From positions 1-33,416 of the IMG/VR virus record IMGVR_UViG_3300020184_000017: 33,416 nucleotides of DNA; one strand, written 5' to 3'. The stretch is from a virus. The translations under genes and the position numbers were made by a program. This document shows positions 5,658 to 13,066 of the stretch, one piece after another. Every line of letters starts with the position of its first letter. Positions within the stretch are counted from its first letter, which is position 1. Under the pieces are notes generated by a model. The model did not search any database and was not told the DNA's origin. It saw only the letters and a list, made by a program, of their open reading frames with translations.

Positions 5658-7668
5658 TCCAATCCCTTGGTAGCGTTTGTGTTTTCATGTATTCACAACG
5701 CTCTATCCACATCTTGTAATAACCAGCCATTTGGCCTTCAAAACATTCCATCAAGTCATTACAGATTTTAATGGCCTTATCAAAATTTTGTTTTCGATAA
5801 TTCAGATGCATTGCTTCATGCATCTCTGTGGGTTTAATATATTTATTCTTGTCCAAATCAAGAACTGTGTAAATTTCAATACCTACTGTCTTGCCTTTTA
5901 CGGCCAAATCATCTACCTTTAAAAAGAAAAAGTCATCACGACAATGTTTTACTGTATCTCCACCTACTAATAAAAGGCAACCATATTCTTTACATTTAGA
6001 CTCAATTCGTGCAGCAGTTGAAACGCTGTCGCCAAGTACATCATAACTGTGTCGTTCTGTAGAACCCATTTCACCAAGATAACCAAGGCCAGTGTTAATC
6101 CCAGCCCCCATACCAATTGGTGGTCTTCCTTCTGATACAATTTTTTCATTAAATTTTTCTACACTCCTTAACATATTGAGTCCAGTTTGCACTGCGGTTT
6201 TAGGATGTTCTGGGTCATCAATAGGCGCATTGTGAATATGCATTGAAGCATCGCCTATATATTTAATAATCATTCCATCAGCATTAAGGACAGGCTCTGT
6301 GATTGAATCCATATATCCATTCATCAATTTTGTCAAGCCTTGTACATCGTCTCCAAAACTTTCACCTAAAGGTGTAAAGCCTCTTAAATCAGAAAAACAA
6401 ATACTTATTTCTTTTTTCATACCTTCTTTAATGAGGGCAGGATTTTCTTGTAAGAGACGAACAACTGTTGGGGAAGCATACCCAGAAAATTGCTTTTGTA
6501 TTTGACGTTTTTCCAAAAACGTGATATAATACTTGTTGAAACTTGATTGGGCAAAAACTACTAAGGAAGCTAATGAACTCAAAGTTGCATCAACGAAGAT
6601 TAAAGAATCATTCCAAAGATACAATGATATTCCATAGGAGGAGAAAAGAAGAAATAAACTCTTTATCACCGCAAGAGTTGTGGGTAAGATATAGACCGCT
6701 CCAAGGATACCTAGACTCAATAACACCAGAAGACCAAGCTCGGCTATTGGCTGCCAGTCGGGAATCTGTATTTCGACTCCTGAAAGAACGGTCTGAATTA
6801 GATGGGCTTGAACTTCATGGGGATACACTGCACCCGTTGGGGTTGCGACTGGATTAGCATATCCTTCAGCTGTTACGCCAAATAAAAGAACTTTTCCAGA
6901 TGGCAATGGGTCTAATATACTAATTTGTTCAAATTCGTTCCAGAATGCAATTGGTATTTCAGCAAAACTATTTGTTGTAATTGGGTCTTGGCGACCCATT
7001 CGTATCCACTCGACTCCATTGGAGCCGACTTTCATCTGATAACTTGGTTCTCCTGTAAACACTCGTAATGTATCGAGGGCGAGAGATGGATAGGGATTCC
7101 CGGCTGCTTTAACAACGAGGGGCGCTCTTCGCACGACTCCGGTTGGGGCGTCAGGAATAGCAACAGTGGCACCAACACCAAAAGCCCAAGAAGAAAGAGA
7201 TTCCACAGGGTACAATAATCCTGGAAACGTGTATAACCAATTCTCATTTTGTTCTCCAAAAGTTGCAACACCTACAAAGGTGCCAACTCCATCTGATGTT
7301 TGTTGAGTGGGAGCAGAAGATAATACAACAGCTTTATTTGCCATTGCCTCTGCTAGTTGATTATCCTCTCCGAACCTATCAGATTCGGAATAAATCATAT
7401 TTAGTACATATAAAGAATCAGCAGGGCCAGAATTAATGTAATCAGCAACACTGCCCCTTGGCCAAGGATATTGACCGTTTTTTGCAATTGCGTTTTCGTC
7501 AATGTTGACGAGGACGATATCCTCCGACGCAATTTTTTCCTTTTTTGAATGGAGATAGTCATAATAAGAATACTCTATACTTTGAATAAAATTTGGATTT
7601 GATATACTTAAGGCAGCAAATCCAGTGATGGTTATTAATACCGTCCACCACTTTGTTAACCATTTCAT
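5629..7668 (-). CDS. CHASE2-domain membrane nucleotide cyclase (class III)
   Basis: The 679-aa protein has an N-terminal membrane helix (about 9-24), an extracytoplasmic CHASE2 sensor (about 30-300, with IVLVNIDENAIAKNGQYPWP at 51-70), three membrane helices (about 308-375) and a cytoplasmic class III adenylate/guanylate cyclase domain (about 418-603). Metal ligands Asp427 (CFSDLRGF) and Asp473 (YIGDA) are present. Lys469 and Asp543 match adenylate-type substrate recognition. Arg554 is present, but the usual transition-state Asn is Ser550 (GDSVSTAAR), so activity may be altered. It would make cAMP (or cGMP) from ATP (or GTP) in response to a periplasmic signal. The C-terminal 75 residues form a helical extension. 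Confidence 0.9.
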   Translation of the reverse strand: MKWLTKWWTVLITITGFAALSISNPNFIQSIEYSYYDYLHSKKEKIASEDIVLVNIDENAIAKNGQYPWPRGSVADYINSGPADSLYVLNMIYSESDRFGEDNQLAEAMANKAVVLSSAPTQQTSDGVGTFVGVATFGEQNENWLYTFPGLLYPVESLSSWAFGVGATVAIPDAPTGVVRRAPLVVKAAGNPYPSLALDTLRVFTGEPSYQMKVGSNGVEWIRMGRQDPITTNSFAEIPIAFWNEFEQISILDPLPSGKVLLFGVTAEGYANPVATPTGAVYPHEVQAHLIQTVLSGVEIQIPDWQPIAELGLLVLLSLGILGAVYILPTTLAVIKSLFLLFSSYGISLYLWNDSLIFVDATLSSLASLVVFAQSSFNKYYITFLEKRQIQKQFSGYASPTVVRLLQENPALIKEGMKKEISICFSDLRGFTPLGESFGDDVQGLTKLMNGYMDSITEPVLNADGMIIKYIGDASMHIHNAPIDDPEHPKTAVQTGLNMLRSVEKFNEKIVSEGRPPIGMGAGINTGLGYLGEMGSTERHSYDVLGDSVSTAARIESKCKEYGCLLLVGGDTVKHCRDDFFFLKVDDLAVKGKTVGIEIYTVLDLDKNKYIKPTEMHEAMHLNYRKQNFDKAIKICNDLMECFEGQMAGYYKMWIERCEYMKTQTLPRDWNGVFIATTK

Positions 7669-7669
7669 T

Positions 7670-7984
7670 TTAACTAAACTTCTTTTGGATATACTTTACT
7701 GCTGCATATAATGTTAAACCATATACTGCGAAAATTGTTAATGGTACTGCCATATTTAAAATAGTCCAAATATCTAAGAACAATAAATCCGTTGTGAAAT
7801 CTATAATTGCTTCAGCATCGCCCATCGGCTCAACTTGGAATGTTTCTGTATTATAATACATATCAGCATCAGAAAGCATTTGGTTAAATCCTTCTTCGGT
7901 TAAACAAATCATATCTTGAGGACAATCTTCGTCACCCGGATATAATGTTCCTACTGGATTTCCAAAATCATCTAACTCTTGCAT
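7670..7984 (-). CDS. C-tail membrane protein, 104 aa
   Basis: I start it at ATG 7984, which overlaps the upstream curlin stop codon (TAATG); a longer reading from 8029 lacks support. The N-terminal 75 residues are acidic with two cysteines (GDEDCPQDMICLTEEG). A hydrophobic segment follows at about 76-96 (MAVPLTIFAVYGLTLYAAV) with a basic tail, so the acidic part probably faces the periplasm. It lies between a curlin-repeat gene and the cyclase gene. The family is not recognised. Confidence 0.65.
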   Translation of the reverse strand: MQELDDFGNPVGTLYPGDEDCPQDMICLTEEGFNQMLSDADMYYNTETFQVEPMGDAEAIIDFTTDLLFLDIWTILNMAVPLTIFAVYGLTLYAAVKYIQKKFS

Positions 7985-8721
7985 TATTCTTGCAACACAT
8001 TTACTGAGCAACCACCAACCGTATAACAATCCACTGATAAGTTATATGTTTGATTGGTTGTGCTATTTTGTCTAATAAGCGCGTCCGTTCCGTAAATACC
8101 ATCTAAAGTAATATTTGCTGTGTGGTTTGCGTTAGCACCTTTTTGTCTAAATGTTAAAACATTGTCTGAATTATAAAGTGTAATGTTTGCTTCTTTTGCA
8201 CCTGAAGATTGTTGTCTTCCATCTATCCAATTATCAGACCCAGCAACATGTAAGTTAAAATCATGTCCGTCAGTTGCACCACTTTGATTTGTTTGATGCC
8301 ATTCAACAAAGTTATCATTACCATATAAATCTATTTCCATATAATGACCACCGCCTTCGGCACCATCATAGTTCCAGCCTTGTGTGGTGTTATCAAAAGC
8401 AACACCTTGACCTAATTTAAATTCATTACCTGTTCCACTGATTTCATCAAATACTATTGTGTTATCAAGACCTGCGGTATTATACTGAACAACTAATAAA
8501 TCTAATGTTGACGCATTGATATACGAATATTGGTCCAACATTTTAATTTCATTATCAGCACCGTATTGCTGAATCTCTAAATTTAAATTATCACCAGTTT
8601 GTTCAATGGTTATTACATTATCTGCATAAGCTTTACCAGCTGCCAAAATAAAATACATTCCCAACAATAACCAGGAAAATCCTAATAACCATTTATCTAA
8701 TTTTCTATCAAATTCGTCCAT
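7984..8721 (-). CDS. Curlin-repeat protein B (CsgA/CsgB-like)
   Basis: The 245-aa protein has a charged N-terminus, a hydrophobic segment ending GKAYADN (signal peptide or anchor), then repeats of about 22-28 residues with alternating hydrophobic residues and conserved Asn, Gln and Gly. Examples are VITIEQTGDNLNLEIQQYG, IDLYGNDNFVEWHQ, NITLYNSDNVLTFRQKG and NITLDGIYGTDALIRQN. This is the beta-arcade pattern of curlin amyloid subunits. A C-x5-C pair sits near the C-terminus. It would be exported through CsgG. The start overlaps the ACP stop (TAATG). Confidence 0.8.
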   Translation of the reverse strand: MDEFDRKLDKWLLGFSWLLLGMYFILAAGKAYADNVITIEQTGDNLNLEIQQYGADNEIKMLDQYSYINASTLDLLVVQYNTAGLDNTIVFDEISGTGNEFKLGQGVAFDNTTQGWNYDGAEGGGHYMEIDLYGNDNFVEWHQTNQSGATDGHDFNLHVAGSDNWIDGRQQSSGAKEANITLYNSDNVLTFRQKGANANHTANITLDGIYGTDALIRQNSTTNQTYNLSVDCYTVGGCSVNVLQE

Positions 8722-8939
8722 TAAGCATTCGCCTCAACATAGTCTTTAATCTGTTTTACTGTAAATAATTCTTCAGCTTCATCATCTGGAATTTGGAATC
8801 CAAATTCTTCTTCCAAATCCATAATAATTTCTACTACGCTTAATGAATCTGCGTTTAAATCATCTACAATATGTTTTTCGTCTGTGACTTCCAATAAGGA
8901 ACAATCACATCTATTTGCAATTATTTTTTCTATTTCCAT
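8721..8939 (-). CDS. Acyl carrier protein
   Basis: This 72-aa acidic protein has the ACP fold signature: DDLNADSLSVVEIIMDLEEE with the phosphopantetheine-accepting Ser32 in the DSL motif, then FGFQIPDDEAEELFTVKQI. It is of full length for the family. ACPs carry acyl groups for fatty acid, lipid or polyketide synthesis or for protein acylation. Its place between a FecR-domain gene and a curlin gene, in a phage late operon, is unusual. No phosphopantetheinyl transferase or acyltransferase is seen in the window, so host enzymes would have to load it. Confidence 0.93.
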   Translation of the reverse strand: MEIEKIIANRCDCSLLEVTDEKHIVDDLNADSLSVVEIIMDLEEEFGFQIPDDEAEELFTVKQIKDYVEANA

Positions 8940-8947
8940 AATTTTAT

Positions 8948-10108
8948 TTATCCACCTTGTTTTATAACTATAACTGAATCGTCTCCACCATTTAAATTAA
9001 TAATACCAGAATAACCTTCTACCTCTGTGTCAATTCTTACAGAAGCATCTATAGCAAATACTAATTTAATTGTGTCTTGCACTTGTCTGTAAAATACAAT
9101 TTTTCCATCTTGTTCATAAATGTTATATTGAGAATCAGCATTAAGTCCAAATGTGGCTCCCTTTAATTCTGCTCCCAATGAAGTTCCAGCAATTGCTCTA
9201 TCATCAAGCGCAGCAGTGGTTTTTACGAGCTCTTCCACAATATCCAAAACATCAGTTAAGAAATCAACATCAAGAAAATCAATATCCAGTTCAGTAAATT
9301 CCAATGCATCATCTTCAAGATAATCTTCTTCCAATTCTGTAAACTCTAAAAAGTCAATGTCAAGCAATCCTTGGTCTTCATTTGCATCATCTGCCATTTC
9401 TTCCTCAATAGCTTCTTTCACTTCTGGTGGCGGTGATACGATAAACATATTATCAATCATCGCTGGTGTGATGTTCTGTATACTGACTTTAGGAGTAGGT
9501 GGAGAATCCAATGTGGAAACCATTGTCGCTGCATAAGCTTCCTCTAAAACGATAGTACCACCCAGATTTGATACCTCTATGGTACCTGATGGATTACCAT
9601 ATTGGTCTGGTAAAAGAATGACAAGCGATCTTCCGAGCTCGTCAATAGTTGTTGTAAAATCTGTCCCACGAACTGATATAGTAGCTGTAGGTGTTTGTAT
9701 GTCTATATTATTTTTATTGACCATGCCCAATCGGCCAGATGCGAACCTTGCAGTTCCCATTGCCATTCTCATAGCCATTTTTGATTTGCTTGGATCTGGG
9801 TCATAGTATACACGGTCAATGTATACCTTTGTATTTTCTGTAAGGCTAAGTTCAGCCTCGTCTAGGAACTCAATTAACATTCGACCATTTTCTGTTTCGG
9901 CCGTGTCATTCATTACAATATCTGGAACTTGTGTATCTGAAACCTCTAACGTTGCTCCAGCTTCACGAGTGATAGAAGCACTTCCCTTGTGCTCAATGAT
10001 ATTCCCGATGGGCTCTGCATTAGAACCCATCGAAAATAGTAGAATACTAGCTGTCGTTAGAGCTGTCTTTTTGATTAATCTGAATTGTTGCATTTTCAGA
10101 ATCAACAT
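8948..10108 (-). CDS. FecR-domain secreted protein
   Basis: The 386-aa protein has a signal peptide (ALTTASILLFSMGSNAEP) followed by a FecR domain at about residues 33-160, with NGRMLIEFLDEAELSLTENT and TPTATISVRGTDF as markers. An acidic low-complexity linker (about 235-290) contains repeated LEFTEL and DIDFL units. A C-terminal beta-rich part ends GGDDSVIVIKQGG. The start at 10108 overlaps the upstream curlin gene by 62 bp; ATG 10093 gives a more ordinary signal peptide and is an equal choice. It is not next to a sigma factor or TonB receptor, so it is not a standard FecR regulator. A surface or fibre-associated role is plausible. Confidence 0.8.
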   Translation of the reverse strand: MLILKMQQFRLIKKTALTTASILLFSMGSNAEPIGNIIEHKGSASITREAGATLEVSDTQVPDIVMNDTAETENGRMLIEFLDEAELSLTENTKVYIDRVYYDPDPSKSKMAMRMAMGTARFASGRLGMVNKNNIDIQTPTATISVRGTDFTTTIDELGRSLVILLPDQYGNPSGTIEVSNLGGTIVLEEAYAATMVSTLDSPPTPKVSIQNITPAMIDNMFIVSPPPEVKEAIEEEMADDANEDQGLLDIDFLEFTELEEDYLEDDALEFTELDIDFLDVDFLTDVLDIVEELVKTTAALDDRAIAGTSLGAELKGATFGLNADSQYNIYEQDGKIVFYRQVQDTIKLVFAIDASVRIDTEVEGYSGIINLNGGDDSVIVIKQGG

Positions 10109-10775
10109 CTAGTGTTATGATACCATTACAGGTTGAGACACCCGTAGGACATGTACCACTTAACTGATTAATGTCAATATCAGCTGATGAACCATCAAGT
10201 GTTAAATTGATTTCTTGTTCACCACCATCTTTTTGCATAGTATTAATGTCATTTGAACCTCCAGTAATATCGAAGTTCCAAATAGCATCATCTACGTCTA
10301 TATCGACATCAAAGACATTACTATCTCCAATTATAGTTAGATCGAAATCCAACCTTTCCGCGCTTGCGTTATAACCTTGGTCAAAATCCATTATGTTAGA
10401 ATCACCAGTAATATCTACATCCATAGTAGTACTATCTGAAGAGCCAACATATCCAATGTCCCAATCCCACTCGTTAGAATCACCTGTAAACAATAAGTTA
10501 TAGGTGCTACTATCAGCAATTAATGGGCCGAATAATAGATTCTGATTACCGATTTGGTCTATATTAAAAGTCAAAGTTGAACCAGTAATAACCATAGCAC
10601 TTGAAGATGAACTAAAATCGTCAGCTCCAATTTTATTACCATAACCATATTGGTCAACATATAATGTTAAAGTATCACCAACCTGCTCGATGTTAATTTC
10701 GTTATCATCGGTAGCTTGAGCAAATGCGAAACCAGAGATTAATACTAAACTTAGGCCTAATAGTTTTTTAATCAT
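10047..10775 (-). CDS. Curlin-repeat protein A (CsgA/CsgB-like)
   Basis: The 242-aa protein has a clear signal peptide (MIKKLLGLSLVLISGFAFA, cleavage near AFA-QA). It then has about seven or eight curlin-like repeats with Asn, Gln and Gly turns: INIEQVGDTLTLYVDQYG, LTFNIDQIGNQNLLFG, several ITGDSN-type turns and ATIQINQKD at the end. Asp and Ser are enriched. A C-x6-C pair lies near the C-terminus (GTCPTGVSTCNG). It follows csgG directly, with an 8-bp overlap, as expected for a CsgG substrate. It would assemble into extracellular amyloid-type fibres if functional. Confidence 0.82.
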   Translation of the reverse strand: MIKKLLGLSLVLISGFAFAQATDDNEINIEQVGDTLTLYVDQYGYGNKIGADDFSSSSSAMVITGSTLTFNIDQIGNQNLLFGPLIADSSTYNLLFTGDSNEWDWDIGYVGSSDSTTMDVDITGDSNIMDFDQGYNASAERLDFDLTIIGDSNVFDVDIDVDDAIWNFDITGGSNDINTMQKDGGEQEINLTLDGSSADIDINQLSGTCPTGVSTCNGIITLDVDSENATIQINQKDSSNDS

Positions 10776-11745
10776 CTTTCGTTTCCTCTATTTTTTTATT
10801 ATTGATTTTCCAGAAGCCACGTCTGTCTCCTTGGTAAACCATTTCCAGCACGGCAGCCTCGATAGCTGTTCGCACTGCGTATGTCACTGATTCATTATTT
10901 CCCACACCGTCTTCATATTCAATCAACTGTGTTCCTTGTTCAATAAATCTAAATATATCCCCTCCGGAACCATAACTTAAAATTGTCTTTTTTGTTTGGA
11001 CATTTAATAGTACTTCGCCTGTTAAAACACTTACCGCTCTCAGCGATACTGTCACTTGGTCTTGTCTATATTGACGTGAAAATCCAATCCCTAAAGTTCT
11101 GGCCCCTCGGCCACCAGTTTTTAAATTACTATCATATCCAATAATACCACCTTCAATTATCATTCCTGCAAATAAAAGTGGTCCTAATTTTTGTGGCTCT
11201 TCTCCAAGAGCTTTGGCAGCTTCATCTCTGCCACTTCTAATAATTTGTCTTTCTCTTACAAGAGCATCAATCCCTTGTCGTTCAACTACTCTAAACCAGG
11301 TTCCATTACCTGCAGTTTTAAGAGCGTCAATTAATAATTCTGTTCCACCTTGAGTCACAGCTGTGGAAAAACTTTGTCCTGTGACTGAATCTTTACGTTG
11401 CCCTGTTTTATCTAAAAATTGATATACAGCAACGACCGGTCTTGTTTCAGCTGGTGGTAAATTTAATAAATCAATATATGATGGAAGATCTACAACTTCT
11501 GGTTGTTCAACACAAATTTGCTTTGTCTCGATATATTTACGAGTACCGGTATACAGTTGTTTTCCAACACTTAAAGCATCATCATTTATAATACCATCAT
11601 TATCAAAATCGGTATTAAATCCTTGTGCAAATCTTCCTTCGCCATATTCACAATAAGCTGGACCTTCAGACCATTGCGGAACACTGGCACAGCCAGTCAT
11701 AAATGCAAGTGCTATAATACTAGCCGTTCGGGTCAGAGTTTCCAT
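10768..11745 (-). CDS. csgG: CsgG, curli secretion pore lipoprotein
   Basis: CsgG family outer-membrane export channel. A lipoprotein signal with lipobox MTGC (Cys19) is followed by about 70 extra residues that contain an EF-hand-like DFDNDGIINDD loop. The CsgG core spans about 96-320, with AVYQFLDKTGQ, SFSTAV, VVERQGIDALVRERQIIR, EGGIIGYDSN and KTILSY matching the family. I chose ATG 11745 with GGAAG upstream over a TTG at 11754. Compared with E. coli CsgG as I remember it, Phe56 of the constriction is kept, but the Tyr51 and Asn55 positions differ and one residue is inserted. It is preceded by csgF and followed by a curlin gene. Confidence 0.93.
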   Translation of the reverse strand: METLTRTASIIALAFMTGCASVPQWSEGPAYCEYGEGRFAQGFNTDFDNDGIINDDALSVGKQLYTGTRKYIETKQICVEQPEVVDLPSYIDLLNLPPAETRPVVAVYQFLDKTGQRKDSVTGQSFSTAVTQGGTELLIDALKTAGNGTWFRVVERQGIDALVRERQIIRSGRDEAAKALGEEPQKLGPLLFAGMIIEGGIIGYDSNLKTGGRGARTLGIGFSRQYRQDQVTVSLRAVSVLTGEVLLNVQTKKTILSYGSGGDIFRFIEQGTQLIEYEDGVGNNESVTYAVRTAIEAAVLEMVYQGDRRGFWKINNKKIEETKDD

Positions 11746-12214
11746 CGCTTCCAAATGTTCCTGTTCCTATAGGAATTTCAATTACTGTTGTTGTTCCATC
11801 TTCGCCTACAATTGTCATTTTGATATATTCAGTACCATCTTCATTTGTGAGTACTTCATATGTCACTGTAGAACCTTCAAGGACAAATGAACCAAACCTT
11901 ACGGGATTATCATTTGAAAACATATTGTCAACTAGTTGTTTTGCTAATTGAGCATATATACGCGATTCTAAATTACGAATAAATTTTGCGAGGGTTGTAT
12001 TATCTGCTTCTCTCTCTGCAGCTCTTCGTGCAGCTTCTAAAGCATCTTTGATTTGTTCTTTTCTACTGTGTTCCTGGTTTTCAATGGTCAGATAGTGAGC
12101 ACCTGTACCCACACCACTGAAAGAAGGATTTTTAAACTTGTGTACAATAGGTTCTGCCTGAACGGTACCTATTGCAAATAATAAAATTAAACTACTTTTT
12201 AGTTGGTTTTTCAT
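11720..12214 (-). CDS. csgF: CsgF, curli assembly factor
   Basis: Starting at ATG 12214 gives a standard signal peptide (MKNQLKSSLILLFAIGTVQA) and a mature protein beginning EPIVHKFKNPSFSGVG. This matches the CsgF N-terminal segment that inserts into the CsgG pore (FxNPxFGG). A helical middle (about 45-100) and a C-terminal beta part (VTYEVLTNEDGTEYIKMTIV) follow. An upstream ATG at 12235 would add 7 residues. The 164 aa are slightly longer than E. coli CsgF. It overlaps csgG by 26 bp, so the two are translated together. Confidence 0.88.
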   Translation of the reverse strand: MKNQLKSSLILLFAIGTVQAEPIVHKFKNPSFSGVGTGAHYLTIENQEHSRKEQIKDALEAARRAAEREADNTTLAKFIRNLESRIYAQLAKQLVDNMFSNDNPVRFGSFVLEGSTVTYEVLTNEDGTEYIKMTIVGEDGTTTVIEIPIGTGTFGSDGNSDPNG

Positions 12215-12461
12215 CTTTATTTTTAAGCCTTTCATTTTCTTTATATTTTAATACCACATCTACTTTTTGCTGTAAGCGAATAAGATCTTGGTCTAGCATT
12301 CTCATTTGGTCAATTACCTTTATTAATTGAAAATGCATTTTCTCAATTGCTGGGTCTATATGTTCATTTATAAAGTTATAAACAAAATACACGAAATAGC
12401 CCAATCCGACTACCATTATGGTCGGAAAGCCATAATCTGATACTAATTGTGCTATATCCAT
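12192..12461 (-). CDS. Holin-like/YvrJ-like small membrane protein 2, 89 aa
   Basis: ATG 12461 directly follows the preceding stop. An N-terminal membrane helix (MDIAQLVSDYGFPTIMVVGL through VYFVYNFI) is followed by an amphipathic coiled-coil region (about 40-75) and a very charged C-terminus (KENERLKNKDEKPTKK). It resembles the protein at 12681-12977 in layout (xxQLxSDxGxP, a membrane helix, then a helical tail), so the two are likely paralogues. The layout fits small phage holin-like or YvrJ-type proteins. A holin or envelope-adaptor role is inference. Confidence 0.6.
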   Translation of the reverse strand: MDIAQLVSDYGFPTIMVVGLGYFVYFVYNFINEHIDPAIEKMHFQLIKVIDQMRMLDQDLIRLQQKVDVVLKYKENERLKNKDEKPTKK

Positions 12462-12462
12462 C

Positions 12463-12681
12463 TTAAAAATCAAACTTTAATTGTTCATTATTATCAAAAT
12501 CAACACGTTTGTCTACTCTACTTAACATCGGTTGGCCTAATTCAGTTTCACTTGCCACAAAATAATCTCCTACATTCCAATTAAATTTATCCAATGTTAG
12601 GTCTGCATATCGCGATTCTGCGTCAAAAATTAGAATATCGCCACAGGGAGTCAGCTCCCATTTATAGCCACAAAATAACAT
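12463..12681 (-). CDS. Hypothetical protein, 72 aa
   Basis: It starts in a TAATG overlap with the preceding gene. The product is short, soluble and beta-like (MLFCGYKWELTPCGDILIFD) with two cysteines. It does not look like CsgE, which is longer and carries a signal peptide. The family and function are unknown. Its position between two paralogous membrane proteins at the head of the curli-like unit may be relevant. Confidence 0.6.
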   Translation of the reverse strand: MLFCGYKWELTPCGDILIFDAESRYADLTLDKFNWNVGDYFVASETELGQPMLSRVDKRVDFDNNEQLKFDF

Positions 12682-12977
12682 TAATCTCTCCTTACGTCGA
12701 GTTTTCCGTCCTCAATAAAATTCTCTGCCCGAGCTACTCTCTCAATATCAGGATTTAATCCCAGCGCGCTACTCACAAGCAGATCGATTTTGACCATCTC
12801 ATTTGACATAGTCCGAGCTCTGTTTTCGAGGCTTTCACAAAACATTGTTAATGTATTAATGCTATCAACGATTCCTTCAAAAATTTGCTTAATAATAATG
12901 AATATGAAGAATCCCATTGTCAACGCCCCGGCGATGGGTAAACCCACATCCGAAATCAGCTGAAATATTTCTTCCAT
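12681..12977 (-). CDS. Holin-like/YvrJ-like small membrane protein 1, 98 aa
   Basis: First gene after the late promoter at 13016-13023, with AGGA 7 nt before the ATG. A membrane helix spans about residues 10-31 (DVGLPIAGALTMGFFIFIII). The rest is a helical, partly amphipathic region with a charged C-terminus (LDVRRD). It aligns by eye with the 89-aa protein two genes downstream. The function is unknown; this topology is common among small phage inner-membrane proteins, including holins. Confidence 0.65.
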   Translation of the reverse strand: MEEIFQLISDVGLPIAGALTMGFFIFIIIKQIFEGIVDSINTLTMFCESLENRARTMSNEMVKIDLLVSSALGLNPDIERVARAENFIEDGKLDVRRD

Positions 12978-13015
12978 TATTTTTCCTATTTTAGGAGAGA
13001 CGCGCCCTCAGGGTT

Positions 13016-13023
13016 TATTTATA
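13016..13023 (-). promoter_or_regulatory. T4-type late promoter of the curli-like operon
   Basis: On the minus strand the octamer TATAAATA (13023-13016) stands about 38 bp upstream of the first ATG at 12977. It is the exact T4 late consensus and is not accompanied by a sigma70 -35 box. Since the genes down to about 4986 overlap or nearly touch, this one promoter could drive the whole block. Confidence 0.75.
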
Positions 13024-13066
13024 AGAATAGTACAGGCAAAAAAATTAAAAAAATTTACAAAAAGTG

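Noticed and set aside
6543-6857. 104-aa plus-strand frame opposite the cyclase gene
   Set aside because: It lies fully antisense to the CHASE2 domain, with no promoter or ribosome binding site.
8941-8953. GATAAATA-like sequence between the FecR and ACP genes as a late promoter
   Set aside because: It has one mismatch, overlaps the FecR stop codon and the AT-rich ACP leader, and the operon does not need it.
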